From Paramacrobiotus metropolitanus (lineage: Eukaryota; Tardigrada; Eutardigrada; Parachela; Macrobiotidae): 64,000 nucleotides of DNA. The notes under the pieces are model-generated. The model had not been told where the DNA came from and did no database searches. It saw only the letters and a program-made list of their open reading frames with translations. The position numbers and the translations under genes were made by a program. This document shows positions 31,516 through 43,227 of this stretch, in pieces. Location: positions 1,054,001-1,118,000 of the forward strand of contig NW_026570244.1 of the NCBI RefSeq assembly GCF_019649055.1, read 5' to 3'. Within the stretch, counting starts at the first letter, position 1; each line of letters starts with the position of its first letter.

Positions 31516-34417
31516 CGTGGCGGCCGGGAGAAAAAGATAGTCCGCAAGGGAAATACAAATAAATCCCGCTACAACAAATCCACTTCAGCAGGGATCAGAT
31601 GAACGCAGCTAGGACAACTGCAATGGCGGTATCCCACGCTGCAAAGGGGAAGGAAGGGATGACGGGCGGCCGCGGGAACGGGAACGGGAAGGCGGGATGC
31701 CGGCCAGTGGGCAGAGGAGGCGTAACTGCAACGGCAAGGAACGCTGTACTGATCAGCGCGATACACAACGGCACAGCTGCACTTGTCGAGCGAGTAATGT
31801 AATTTTAGCAACACGACTGACTACTGTGCCTGCGCCTGCACTTGACTGTGCTGGTGTGCCCGTGTGTAATGTGTATGCCCGCTTTCCGCTCAATTTCAAG
31901 GCGCTGCTTAGCTGCTACCGCCAACGTGAGCCTGCATATTTTAAGACATTTTAGCTGAGCGTGTACGGTGTGTAGTGTAGTGCGTAGCGTACAGCTGATG
32001 AAACAGTCGAATGCTTATGCAGGCATCTACAGATTTGAAGGCACTTCCAGTATAAGCCATAAGGCATAAGCCAAGCCGGGTGAAGTTGACTGTACGGCTT
32101 ATCTGGGCACGTAACGTAACTGTCAGTTGGCAACTTGGCGCGATGAGCATAAGCGTGGACCGGAAATGCAGCAACAATGCAGGCGCTCGCCGTTGTTTCA
32201 GCGCGCTTTTCACTGTTGCCACATACCAGCTGCCCGTCGGTGGCTACTGCACAACAGCACAACGAGGGGAGGCGGAGATGGCTGCCCGTGTTGCTGCGCT
32301 GTACTCGTACATGACGGCTGAAGCAGGAGCGGGAGCGGGTGCCGCTCCGGCCGGCGACGCGGTCAGGACAGCGGTCCCAGGGAATGGTCGGGAGCGGGAC
32401 TCGGGAGGGAGGACGGGACGGGACGGGACGGGACGCAGTATCCCCTGCCCAACTGCATCATCTGCATGGGTACGCAGTCACTACGAGTACGCACCTCGTT
32501 GGTCATAATCCAGCCGCAACAGCCACCCCTCCGGCTGCGGCGGCTGGCCAACTGCCAGCAGACCGCCGTGGCGTGCAGCGACGCCGCCCTGCGTCCCCGC
32601 TCCCTGCTCTGTCCAGCGGTGTTGCACAATCTACAGCTAGCTCAACAGGCAACAGCTTGTATACGCGTTGAGACGCAACGTTAACGCAGTCTGCAGTCTG
32701 CACCGTACCCATGCCGCTGACTCACTGATGCTATCGCACGCACTCTACGCTCGACGAAAGGCCAGACAATGAACTAGCTGGCACTGATAGGGACCAACAG
32801 GACCATCCGTCCCAAGTCCACGACCGACCCTCCAAGTGATGACAGTGGTGTTCATTTACCTTAGCTGTTCGCAGCTAGCTAGTCATTCAATGACGAGTCG
32901 TCACTGTATGACAGACAGCGCAAGCCCCAACGCTTTCCCGTTCACCTTCCCAGTCTCCCGCTTTTGCGACGTACCTGCTCTTGTGGCCGGATCGGATAGC
33001 TGGCAGTTGCACAGTTGCTTGTCGCAGGACGGGGGAAGACGGGATCCACCACCTGCAGTCGTCACACGGGATAATATCAATCGGATTAACCTGCAGTCTG
33101 CACTGCTCAGCTCCAAAGCAGCCAACAGACAAAGACTGAATCCCTCCCCCAGTGGAAATTACACTGCGCTGGGCTCTGCACGAACACCAGGACCAGGCCA
33201 ACTCTAGATCTCAACGGCCAGCCACGCAGCGCAGACGGATGGAGGCCCAAAGGGCCAAACAACAAGATAATAACGCAGATCCACTCCCAATGATCAACTT
33301 GCGCTCTTCCTCTGCATCGAGAACCCTGCACTCCACAACACGCTTCTTGTCATGCTGCCACGGAATACAATACACGGATCAACAGATTCAACACCAATTC
33401 CCCATCGATCTGGCAACATCAGTGCGAACGTGGAGCGCGATTGACACGATTATTATTGCCTCGACAGCACAACGTAAACAACACATTCAACTGATTATCA
33501 TGATGAATTTATGATTATCATCAGCTCGTCGCCAAAGAAAAACACGCTGAAGCCACCTTGAAAAAACGTCTTACAAGTGTGCACGCTGGCAAACACGGCA
33601 ATAAACACACATTCATATGAGTGTAAGTTACACTCCGTACGTACGTCGTACGTTCAAGACGTTCATTTTCAACGCGCTCAGCCGTACGAGCTGCGTAGCA
33701 GAGTAGCGTGGTCACGTAAGCAAACCCTGCCACTCATGCAAGCTCCCGAGGGAGGCGGTTATCATCTTTGACGCATACTGCAGGCCGCGGGCGGTCGCTG
33801 CGTGCAAATCATGCTCGCTCCAGGCCTACCCTAACCGCCGCCAGCAACATTACGGTGGCTCTGTCCAGAGTTGCAAAGTTGAGTACCAACACATGCACAG
33901 GGAAGTGTCCAGCCTTGTCAGTCCGCGTCACGCGATCCGGCTGTATCAGGCAGACAGGAGAGAAAAATTATTTTTTGCTGGTACTTGTATACTGGGAATG
34001 TCAGTTTTACGCTACCTCAACATGTCACCAGCCCAAGGCCCGGCACAATTTTGCTTTGCTTTACGGAATATTTAGTGCGTGATATCCCTAGAGAATCCAT
34101 GGTTTCAGCCGGTAATGAGTGGGATAAAGCCAGTTGCGAGTCCGAAAAAACCATTCGCGAGTTATCACCGCTGCTCTGCGTTCGTGCTCACAAATGCTCA
34201 TAAAAAATTATATGCTTTATTCATAGTAATTCATAGGTTATCCGAAGTAAGGCAAGAGGTATCTGTCTTATGTGTTGCACAGTAGTAGTGCACATTGCAG
34301 AGATCAGAATGCAGCGTGTTCTGAATGTATAATTTAGCTTTGCGCTATGCTATTGTACATAATTATGAGGTACAGAACGAAGGACCGAAAGAAACTAATC
34401 TGTTGTGTAAACGTTGC
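31516..34417. other. Intergenic region upstream of Lasp
   Basis: No gene is recognised. It should contain the Lasp promoter next to 31515. A GGGAC pentamer repeat (about five units) lies at 32411-32435. From about 33955 the sequence belongs to a dispersed repeat that recurs at 50.25-50.70 kb. Confidence 0.45.
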
Positions 34418-34518
34418 TCGGTAAAAAATGTAAGTTCCCATGCTGTGCAAAAACGGCCGGTATACGGGTTACCTCACGGATTGATCATTGCACCATGATA
34501 AAATTAAACTATTCTATT
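33955..34518. repeat. Dispersed repeat, copy A (partner at 50.25-50.70 kb)
   Basis: Blocks at 33957-34130 (TTTTTTGCTGGTAC, AACATGTCACCAGC, ATATTTAGTGCGTGATA, CCATGGTTTCA) and 34420-34500 (TTCCCATGCTGTGC, ACGGGTTACCTC, CACCATGATAAAA) recur in the same order at 50.28-50.44 and 50.62-50.69 kb. No protein or terminal repeat is recognisable. Confidence 0.65.
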
Positions 34519-35027
34519 CGCCGCGGGCTGCTGGCAGGGGTGGCATGGCGCCGGCTGCTCCTGGGGCCCTTCCGGTCCGAACACCACCTTCCCCGCATGC
34601 ATCTCCCCGGCTGGCTCGCCCGCCGTCGGTCCGGCGCCGTTGGGCAGCATCCGTTGGTTGGTCTCGTTGCCGAAGAGCAGCTGCTCCCGCCCCGAGGCGG
34701 CGTCCTGCCAGGGCTGGTGGCGGGGGGCGCCGTTGTCGGGGCAGGGGAGGGGCCAGGGCTGGTGGGAGCCGGTGCATTGGCTGTGCGGGCCCTGTCCGGC
34801 GTTGCCTTGCTGCGGGTCGTGGACGTCGACGGTGTTGCTGGATAATTGTTGGAAACGGGGGTCCAAGGGGCGGTTGGGAGCCGGTTGCATCTGCGGTCGA
34901 GGGTCGGAGGCCGCCGGCCGGAACGCGCCGCTCTCGCTCTCCGTGTCGCGGCCTTCGTGGTACATGGGCAGAGCGCGACCGCCCTGGGAAGACAACGGAC
35001 GGTAGCCGGTGTTGGCGTTGTTGCGAC
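34504..35027 (-). CDS. Exon of a duplicated Pro/Gln-rich protein, copy 1 (3' truncated)
   Basis: The exon starts after the acceptor TCTGGCAG (AG at 35029-35028), enters in phase 1 and runs to a stop at 34504. Composition is rich in P, Q, G and N (NNANTGYRPLSSQGG, FRPAASDPRPQMQPAPNRP). Nearly the same protein is encoded at 54.1-54.8 kb. Here the end (CHPCQQPAANRIV) is cut short: homology stops at about 34518 and the Cys-rich C terminus of the other copy is missing, replaced by dispersed-repeat sequence. A second long frame overlaps it in both copies, so the coding frame rests on the splice acceptor. The first exon was not identified with confidence. Function unknown. Confidence 0.5.
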
Positions 35028-35967
35028 CTGCCAGACGACACAAGCACATTCAATGCTTTATTCTTCCTGCTCGCAGCTTTTAAAGATCGTGCCGTACGTG
35101 CATTAAAACAAAAAATACTTTGTTGTGATGGGCGGGAAAAAACCGGACCAAGGATATAATACAAAACCGTAAGAACGTTCTGATTGCGTGCTTTTACCAA
35201 ATAGGATTTTAAATTTTTCTGTATATTTAATTTGAGGAGAACGCCGCATGTCTGTATATTAATGTGTAACTGGTTTACAGAGGATTCGGGTGTCCAGTTG
35301 ACGTTGAGATATACTTATATGCTCGGACGACCAATCCAGGAACCGCGGCGTCGCCTAATACTTAACCGCAACAGGTGACGTTTTAGTCGGACATTTGCCA
35401 TGCTGACCGACCGACCGCCGGCGCCACTAGTCGAGCCCCTGCCCGAGAACGCGCGATCCGAAGATCTTACCAACACTGCCATTTCTGTGCAGTATAGCGT
35501 TCATGTGTGCAGTGTTGTTTGACAGTATAGCGTGCACTGTACACGTACAGTAATAATTTATCCTATTATAATAGCTTGCAAGTGCCATGATTAATTTTGT
35601 ATTGTACCGCAATCTATTTTCGCTGTTTTTTCATTAACAGTTTAACACTCGATCAGCAAAATATAGCCATCCAGTTCACATCAACAGCAGATAAGAATGA
35701 GCCAAATTAGAGAACGATTAACAGGAAACACCGGCGCCTCCTCAGTCCGCACTACTTCCGCAGCGGGCGCCGCAGACGCATTCACGGCTCAAGAAAAATG
35801 GCCGGCACAACTCCGCGGCCTCGGCCCAAACCTCCGCCCATCCCCGCTCCGCCTCCGCCGCGGCCCCCCGGAAGCCCGCCCGCCCCGCCGCCCCCAGGGG
35901 CGCGCTGAATAGCTACTCGATCCAGCAGTCGGCCAGCGTCGGGCAGGACGGCAGAAGTGCACAAGAG

Positions 35968-36935
35968 TCAGTTAGCCAGTGACCAAAACGGTAGCAGATG
36001 GCCCAGTCTCGTCACTCTTCCGCATACGTACATGGCGCCCCCGATGCGCTCCATCAGCACCTCCAGCTGGCCCGTGCTTCCCGCCCCCTGCGAGGCAAGC
36101 ACGTGCAGCCAAAAAGGCACCGTTTCCAGATGGAATTGCTTCATCAGCACATATGCATGGATCTCGCTCCGGCCACCCACATCCTGCACCCCCGCCAGAA
36201 TAGCCTGCCGACCCGCCTCGTCGTTGCGCAGGGTTTCCGCTTCCGCGGCCGCTGCAACGTCGTGATAACAACGAATTAATTGCTCGCCACACCAGCCTGC
36301 AAGCGTCAAACCTACTGAAATAAGCTGCACACTCGAGTTGCTCTCGGTCACAGCCAGGTCCCAGTTCGCCCACATTGTGCCCGGTCACACGCTCCACCGT
36401 GCAGTGAAAGACACTGCCCCCACCCAAGGCGTCCCGCCTGCAAGAAGAGTTCTCGCAAACAGAACAATGGAGGTACTCCAAGAACTAGATAGAACTCTCT
36501 TCTCTCGCCAGCACAAATGCACTTACAATCGACCATAGATCACAACACCGGCGCAGAAACGCTCATCCTCGCCGTCCCATAATCTGGGGATCTTGACGTG
36601 TACCCAACGAGGCAGGTTCTGCAGACGGAAGGCGATCACGTACGGATTTCCTGCCTCGGGAGCCGTAATGACCCGCTCATCGCGGTTTTCCTCCTTTTCC
36701 TGAATCCAACCCATGATCGCCGTTCGCACCGACTCCTGAAGTTGAGTATTAGCTAGACTGTCAGACTCCTCGATGGCTGGAACGACAAAGCAATCAGTAG
36801 AAAAAACGGATTCCATTCACTGATTCACATGACACGAACGCAGATGTTGTACTATCAATGAATTCACATGAGCAGGCTGAAAGCATGCAACTTACTCAAA
36901 TAAACCGCAAAATTAACCTCGGCATAGCCAGCCAT
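35968..36935 (-). CDS. Unrecognised three-exon gene with one frame break
   Basis: Model: exon 1 36935-36896 (MAGYAEVNFAVYL, donor GTAAGT), exon 2 36776-36527 (QESVRTAIMGWI, NPYVIAFRLQNLPRWVHVKIP, donor GTAAGT), exon 3 36437-35968 (acceptor TTCTTGCAG). Phases 1 and 2 match across both introns. Exon 3 starts in the correct frame (VFHCTVERVTG) but the better coding frame downstream (NWDLAVTESNSSVQL, AETLRNDEAGRQAIL, SEIHAYVLMKQFHLETVPFW) requires one base fewer near 36380-36386, in a CCGGGC run. The predicted protein of about 270 residues has no signal peptide and no domain that I recognise. The frame break may be an assembly error. A GTATGC donor near 35995 could hide a further exon. Confidence 0.55.
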
Positions 36936-39508
36936 TTTGAACTTATGGAGAGAAAAAGAAAGTGTGGAAATTTATGATGCAAACGTATTCTCCAAAGCAG
37001 AAACTCAGTGATGACAGAAATATTTTTATAATACAGTACTACACTAAAAGTCCAAAATTTTGAGAGCGTGTCACATCAGCATTCAGCAGACGGCACATGC
37101 AGAAAAAAATGAAAATAATCGGATACGCCTCATACGAGTACACTACGTCAGTCTCCGTGAACGCAGCTCAATAGTCTGTCTGACCTCTTCAAAACTTGAG
37201 CTGTACTCTGTCCACTGTGCGTCCAGCGGCGGTACGCACTACGCAGTAGCAGCACAGGCACGCTGAGAATGCCGCCCAGTGCGGGAGCAGTAATCTTTGT
37301 GATAAAATTACAGTAAGTAATAGCCATCAGCAGGCGGCAGCGATTCCGTTGTGCGGCAAAGCATTATGACATTGAGCGAAGTCACGCTTGCTCCGTGCGG
37401 CGCTTTGCTGTGCTCCTGGCATATGAACAAGCCCGTCCTGGAACAAGAGCTAAAGTGTAAACTGGAAAATTGTACGGGAGGTATAATTTAATATGTAGTA
37501 TAGATGTTATATTAATTTATGTACTAAATGGACGTACATGCACGTGTAGCCGCGGCGTGCTTGTGTAACTGCCTATGTTCCCTGTATGCACTTTATCTCT
37601 TGCTTCCGGACGGGCTTGCAAGACTGGACGAGTACGACAGGTTGAAATTTGTGTTCAAATTTATTCACGACTGGTACTTAATCTGAAGCTTATCAGTCAA
37701 CGCCCGCTCAACGGGCACTGGATGAGCGAGTAGCCACTCCATAAACGGCTAGCCAATCGAAATTACCTGCTCTTCCTTGCCATTCCCCTGACGCAAGGCC
37801 ACTTCATGCGACAACATCCATCGGCCGCCCTGTACAGCGTTCGACCGCCCGCTAATCTCCCGCGGCGGTTACATGTAGTAATGTAATGCGACTACCCCGG
37901 TGTGTACTGTGAGCCACTACAACGCTCAGTCCTTCCCGGTTCTCATCCTGTCCTTCCTGCTGTCCGCACATTCGTGTGTGACTTGCTGAGGCATACATCG
38001 ACCTAATAAACTGGTACTGTAATACACGTATACCGTATATATTTTCTATATAGAGGACACGAACAGGCGAATTTAACTTGCTTGGGGGGAGCGGCACGGA
38101 AAACCCAAGAATCCCAAAGATAGCCAAATAACATACTTATTACACGTATTACAAATAACATACTTATATAAAGTACGAAACCGAATCAAAATTTTTTGTA
38201 CAGCAAGATGTCAGGTCAAAAATGACACTGAAAAAATTCCTGGAGATTTTATAAAAAAAATAGCGAAAGTCGTCAATTTTTTACTGCAGTGGAAGCAAAA
38301 ATATTATCCTGTACACAGTTCACACAATCAGTGAGTTTTGGCGCGAAGCCGGCAAATTTTTTCACAGCAAAACTGCTAGAAATTCCATAACAATTAGTAA
38401 AAATAAATAAAATAATAAAAATTTTCTACAGGGAAAGTTATTTGCTTTTGCTTTACTTAGTAAAAGCAGAAACACGCAGTAGGGTGTCATGAAAGTTCGT
38501 TAACAAGCATTTATGTACTTGTATGCACTCTGTAGTTCACAGTTGTTTTTGCTGGACTGACTCACTATTTAACACTTTCGTGGACAGAGTTCCTTCCCAA
38601 TGTTTGTACGTAGATCATTTGTGGAACATGATGGGGCTGGATTGTTGGTAATATGACTCCCGTTAACGTTCTCGTGTGGCGAGGAACAGCAAGCAAGAAG
38701 ACGCTGTCTGTAGCACAGAACTCCAACGTCGCGTTCCAGCTCGACAGCGCCACCACTGACTGCAATATTATGGCTGCTACAAAGAAGAAAAAGAATCTTG
38801 TTGCTGTGCAGTTACGCATGTCACCTTATGTCTCGTTCATGTTAATCAATAGGCCTGGACGTCCTTTGACTGGAATGCTTCAGCGGAAGTGAATCCATGG
38901 TACAGGCGTTTTTTTGCACATCCCGGATAAGCGCTTCTACGTGCTTATCATCCGGCTTCTTACCGAGTAGCACATTCGCGCGTAATCGCATTACAGAGTA
39001 AATGTAGCATGTTATTATTTATGTGCCATAGCATTTACGGCAATACTTCAAAGGATAGAAATCCGATGTATCTGCTATAGGATTTGCGTCGATTGTATAG
39101 CGTTTACCTAGTCACAAGTGTAGAAATCATCGTGGCGGAAGTGGAATGTTTAGATCTCCATGCAGGCCCGCCACAAGGTTTACCTTTGTGAAGGGCTGCG
39201 CCCACATGCGGTACTGCGTCAAAACTGCGCCCCCTCGCTTTCACGCTTCGACCGTCCAGAAGTTTCCGCTGAGGGCCGGGGTCAGGCAGCCCCGGTGCGC
39301 TCTCCCTGTTGGCAGGCCTGTCGCTATAGTAAAAAACCGTCAAATTCATGCAGCTGACAACTTTTGTAAAGTATACAAGTAGTTTAAAGCGTGATTGTTA
39401 TTGGAAGAGTACAGCTACATTCACGCGATAAACTAAGTACGTTAAAGCACGCGATTTTATGTGGTGAAAATAATAATTTACGCATCCTTAGAAAATCGGT
39501 GAATACTT
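36936..39508. other. AT-rich intergenic region
   Basis: No gene is recognised. A short imperfect hairpin (CCGGATAAGCGC / GTGCTTATCATCCGG) lies near 38932-38965. The open frame at 38653-38892 has no family resemblance. Confidence 0.5.
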
Positions 39509-39919
39509 GGAAGCGTCTCATATTTCGGTCACCTTAAGTGTACGGTTTTTTATTTCGGTCACTTACACCACCCGCCAAGTGGCGCGCTACATGAATAGCT
39601 GCTGATCGCCCAACGTGTTCTTTTATGTTTTCTCACTAGTCTGAAGTCATCATAACAAACTTGAAAATGTTGGAATTTCACATTTCTGACGTTTGTAAAC
39701 GCGGAAGAGCGGTTGTTACCTTGCACGGTTACACCCGATCCAGTTCTTGTCCTTCCTGCTACGGAAGTTTTTGTGAATTCATGCTTCGAAATTCATGAGG
39801 GAAGATTTTACTGTGAAGGCTGCTATTTCTGTGATTTTTGTTAGTCCGAAAATTGTGACACCAGGTGACCGAAATATGAAACACATCCAAATAAAGTGAC
39901 CGAAATATGAGACACATCC
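39509..39919. mobile_element. Non-autonomous TIR element, candidate
   Basis: An 18-bp block GTCTCATATTTCGGTCAC at 39515-39532 is repeated exactly in inverted orientation at 39896-39913. Including six outer bases (GGAAGC versus GGATGT) the termini are about 24 bp. A second, inner inverted pair lies at about 39547-39566 and 39863-39888, so each end is built of two similar subunits. Flanks GAATACTT and GAATATCT agree at 6 of 8 positions, possibly a decayed 8-bp target duplication. No transposase is present. Confidence 0.6.
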
Positions 39920-42900
39920 GAATATCTTTTATTCACTAACCTACCAGGGCACGTTTTCCAGGCCAAATTCAGACAATTTCATGTTTGCAGAAAGCTGTAA
40001 CAATACGTTTAATTTCAGTTTGCAAAGGTCAATAGGGCGGGACCAAGCGTAAAGTTTATCAGGTAAGTACATAAGTACGGTTTTGCAACTGTGGCATGGG
40101 ACACCGCCCGCGTGCAACAAAAACTCACTGGTCAGTGCTCGATAACCGGAAGCGTCCGTACCTGGAGCGAATAAGCCCGGTTGCGCAGCGCGCATAAATA
40201 AATCTCGTCTTTTCCCAGTGGCATAAATCCATTGGTTCTAAAACTGTTTTGTTAAACATTAATTTATTATATATATGAGTATAGACATACAAAAACCTTG
40301 GCAAGTACAAATAATATAATCTACGTATATATCTGTAGCATAAGCAAGTAAGTAATAAGAACCAGGAGTAGTAATTTAATTTTTCTCAGGACTGACAGCT
40401 CCACACAGAAATGAATAAAGAGCGGATGGATTCTGTAATACGGTGCAACATAATATAGATAATTATTATCACAATTTCCAATAAATTTTCTGAAAAACAG
40501 TGAATAAAGAGTGGACGAATTCGGTTACACGGTACAGTAGTACACGTTTCGTAATTACAAAATAATATACTAAAATAATAGTAAAATAATAGTAAATAAC
40601 TGAAATAATAGTAATATACTAAAATAATAGTAATATACTAATAATATACTAAAATAATAGTAATATAAAAATGATAGTAATTACCGAAAAGGTGGGTAGA
40701 ATTGCAAATAAGTCTTGTAATAGTAGAGTACGAACGGGGACTTACAAGAACGGTATGTACTTCTTCTCGTTTGGCTATCCACAGTCAACTGAAGTTAATG
40801 TCCTTCATCAGTATGTTCTGCTTGAGAGCCACGCTGTCGAAAGGTGGAAATGTATGCACGAGTTACCTCGGCGTTGCCTAATTCAAGAATTCATTACGAT
40901 TTACGGGCAACAACATTAATAAGGAATATTGCTTACAAGGCCGTAGCACAATCTGCCAGTGTATTGTAACTTGGGGATTTTGCATAAAAGTAGTCCTGGC
41001 AGTTGGCACATACGCTCTGTACAGAAGATTCCCAAGTCTCAGTAGCAGTTGCGTTACACACGGCGCAAAAGAATCCGTCTTTCACGTACAGCACTGAGTA
41101 CTGTTAGTTTAGCCTTGCAGGTACTCGTACGGAAACTGAGTGGTTGTAGAAGGCTGGGTAGACGCTAATCGATAGCAACGTCCAACGGGAGAGTGTGGTG
41201 CGCATTCGGTACCGCTGTGAGCTTAGTACCGTGGGGGCCGTGTTCCAAAGTTATTGCGCGCCGACTGAACTGTATGGTCCCCCCAGTCGAAAAGCCCAAT
41301 AACGCTCAACACACCACTGTGTGAAATAGTTATGACTGTACAGTACTTATTGCCTTTAAATTAGCTGAATGTGTATTTTGCCTTTAAAGTGTATTTTGCC
41401 TTTAAATTAGCTGAACGGCAATGATGTCAATGATTGTTTTCCTTGTTACTTTTGTAATACGCGATGTGCATTTAAAACACTAAAATAGTAAACGTACTTA
41501 TTGTTACTATGTAGTTACTTACTTGCGCTGTTGCACAGAATTATTATTATTATTATAACAGAATAATGACCAGTACTTATTACAGTACACTGTGGCGGGT
41601 TGGATTCTACTCAAAAGATACTTGCTCATAATTACCTATACAGAGTACTTACTCCTTAATGACTACTTACTGTATAGTGTATGCAAGTAAGTATAATATG
41701 CAGATACTCAGCGTTGAGGATATTGGTATTTTCAAATTAGCTCTTCGAATGGCTGATCTGTCGTTACTGAATGTTGTTTTACTTTTGTACCGAGCAGACG
41801 TTGAAGTCCCGTTGATCGGGTTGTCTGCTCTTGATGTAATAATAATAATAACAAAAATATGAATTGAGGCTGAGTGTACTTATCGTTAGTATCTGTATTA
41901 TTATTGTATCTTCTAGGGTGCTGTATTCTAGGTCTTCTAGCATGCTTCCACTTCCAGCCATCGATGCAACACGCGTTGCGCTGATGCCTGGGTCTGGGAA
42001 GACTACTCATACCTATCTATAGATTCATATACGAACTCCTACGTCCTTTTTTTCGCGAAATTATCTCCTAATTCATGCTTCACATTTCAGAACCGTTCAT
42101 ATTTTAAAAAATCTAGCGTCCATCAAAGGGGTCACCTACAGAGTACACTTTGAAAAAAATTCTTCGGTCTTCCAGAACGTTTTAAAAACGTTGTTAGGTT
42201 TTCAGTACTTTAGCTCTTAAGTACAGTATTTAGAAATTTCTAGATGCATCTAGAATGATCAAAACATACAGATTTCCAACTTAGCAACATACACAAATAA
42301 TGCTGCGAATTATATGAAACACTAGCTAGTTTGCGCCCCTCTATTGTTCAGTGAATATTTTTTTAATATTTCTAGTCGGTCCAGAGTTTTAAAATCCATG
42401 TTTCCAAATACTATAATATCTGAATACATATCACATTATCTTACTGTCTAACCGGTAAGTATCTAAATATTGAAATACACATCTAAATATACATTTTACC
42501 TCCAGTTTCTTTACTTCAGAATTTCGAAAGTATTTAAAGTATTTAAATACCTGAATATCTTACTGTTCAAAAATCTAAAAATTTGAATATGTTTATATTT
42601 TTAAATACTTCTAAATATTTCTAAACTTTTCTAAATACCTCGAAATCCAAGCCGGCCCCGCGCAGCGGGGCCGTCACCTTAATGCTTCAGAATATCAAAA
42701 TATCTAAATATTTGTATTTTGATACCTAAATATCTGAGTAATTAAAATTGCTAAATATCTAAACAGTTCAACGTGCAGTAATAGCTGATAGCGCCGCGCT
42801 TTTACGCATTTTAAAATCTCTGAAATATGTCTAAACGATTTTGAACTTCGTTATCTCCTTCGTGTTTCTGTACCTAAAACACAGCTGGTGGCGCGCTAGC

Positions 42901-43227
42901 GCCACCGTACTTGTATTATTATACAGATACCCGAGACTAGGGCCGGGAGATAACATATAGGCAGTATAATTATGTTTTGTCTAATGTTTGCTTCACTTCT
43001 TAGGTTTTAGTGGGAAGTTGGGGAGGCACAAAAGCTGTGACGAAGACTACCGGGTAGCTCATGTTCAGTTGTTGACTTCAGTTCCGGACGCGTTCACAAG
43101 TTGTTAACTTGTTATTTGGTACTGGTAACTAACGCACAAAAGCCGAATACCCGGCGGAAGTATGGATGGGGAGTTTGTTTAACGGGAGGCGTATATGCAT
43201 GTGACTGATTAGCAGTGTGCCGCGGAA
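39920..43227. other. AT-rich intergenic region with simple repeats
   Basis: No gene is recognised. It holds ACTAAAATAATAGTA-like tandem arrays at about 40560-40670, a 19-bp direct repeat at 41351-41369 and 41397-41415, an (AAT)n run near 41838, and CTAAATATTT-like irregular repeats at about 42420-42780. The right end should contain the promoter of the plus-strand F-box gene. Confidence 0.5.

Noticed and set aside
41838-41852. Simple (AAT)n and other short repeats as possible arrays of interest
   Set aside because: They are plain microsatellites; no CRISPR-like spacing exists anywhere in the window and none is expected in an animal genome.
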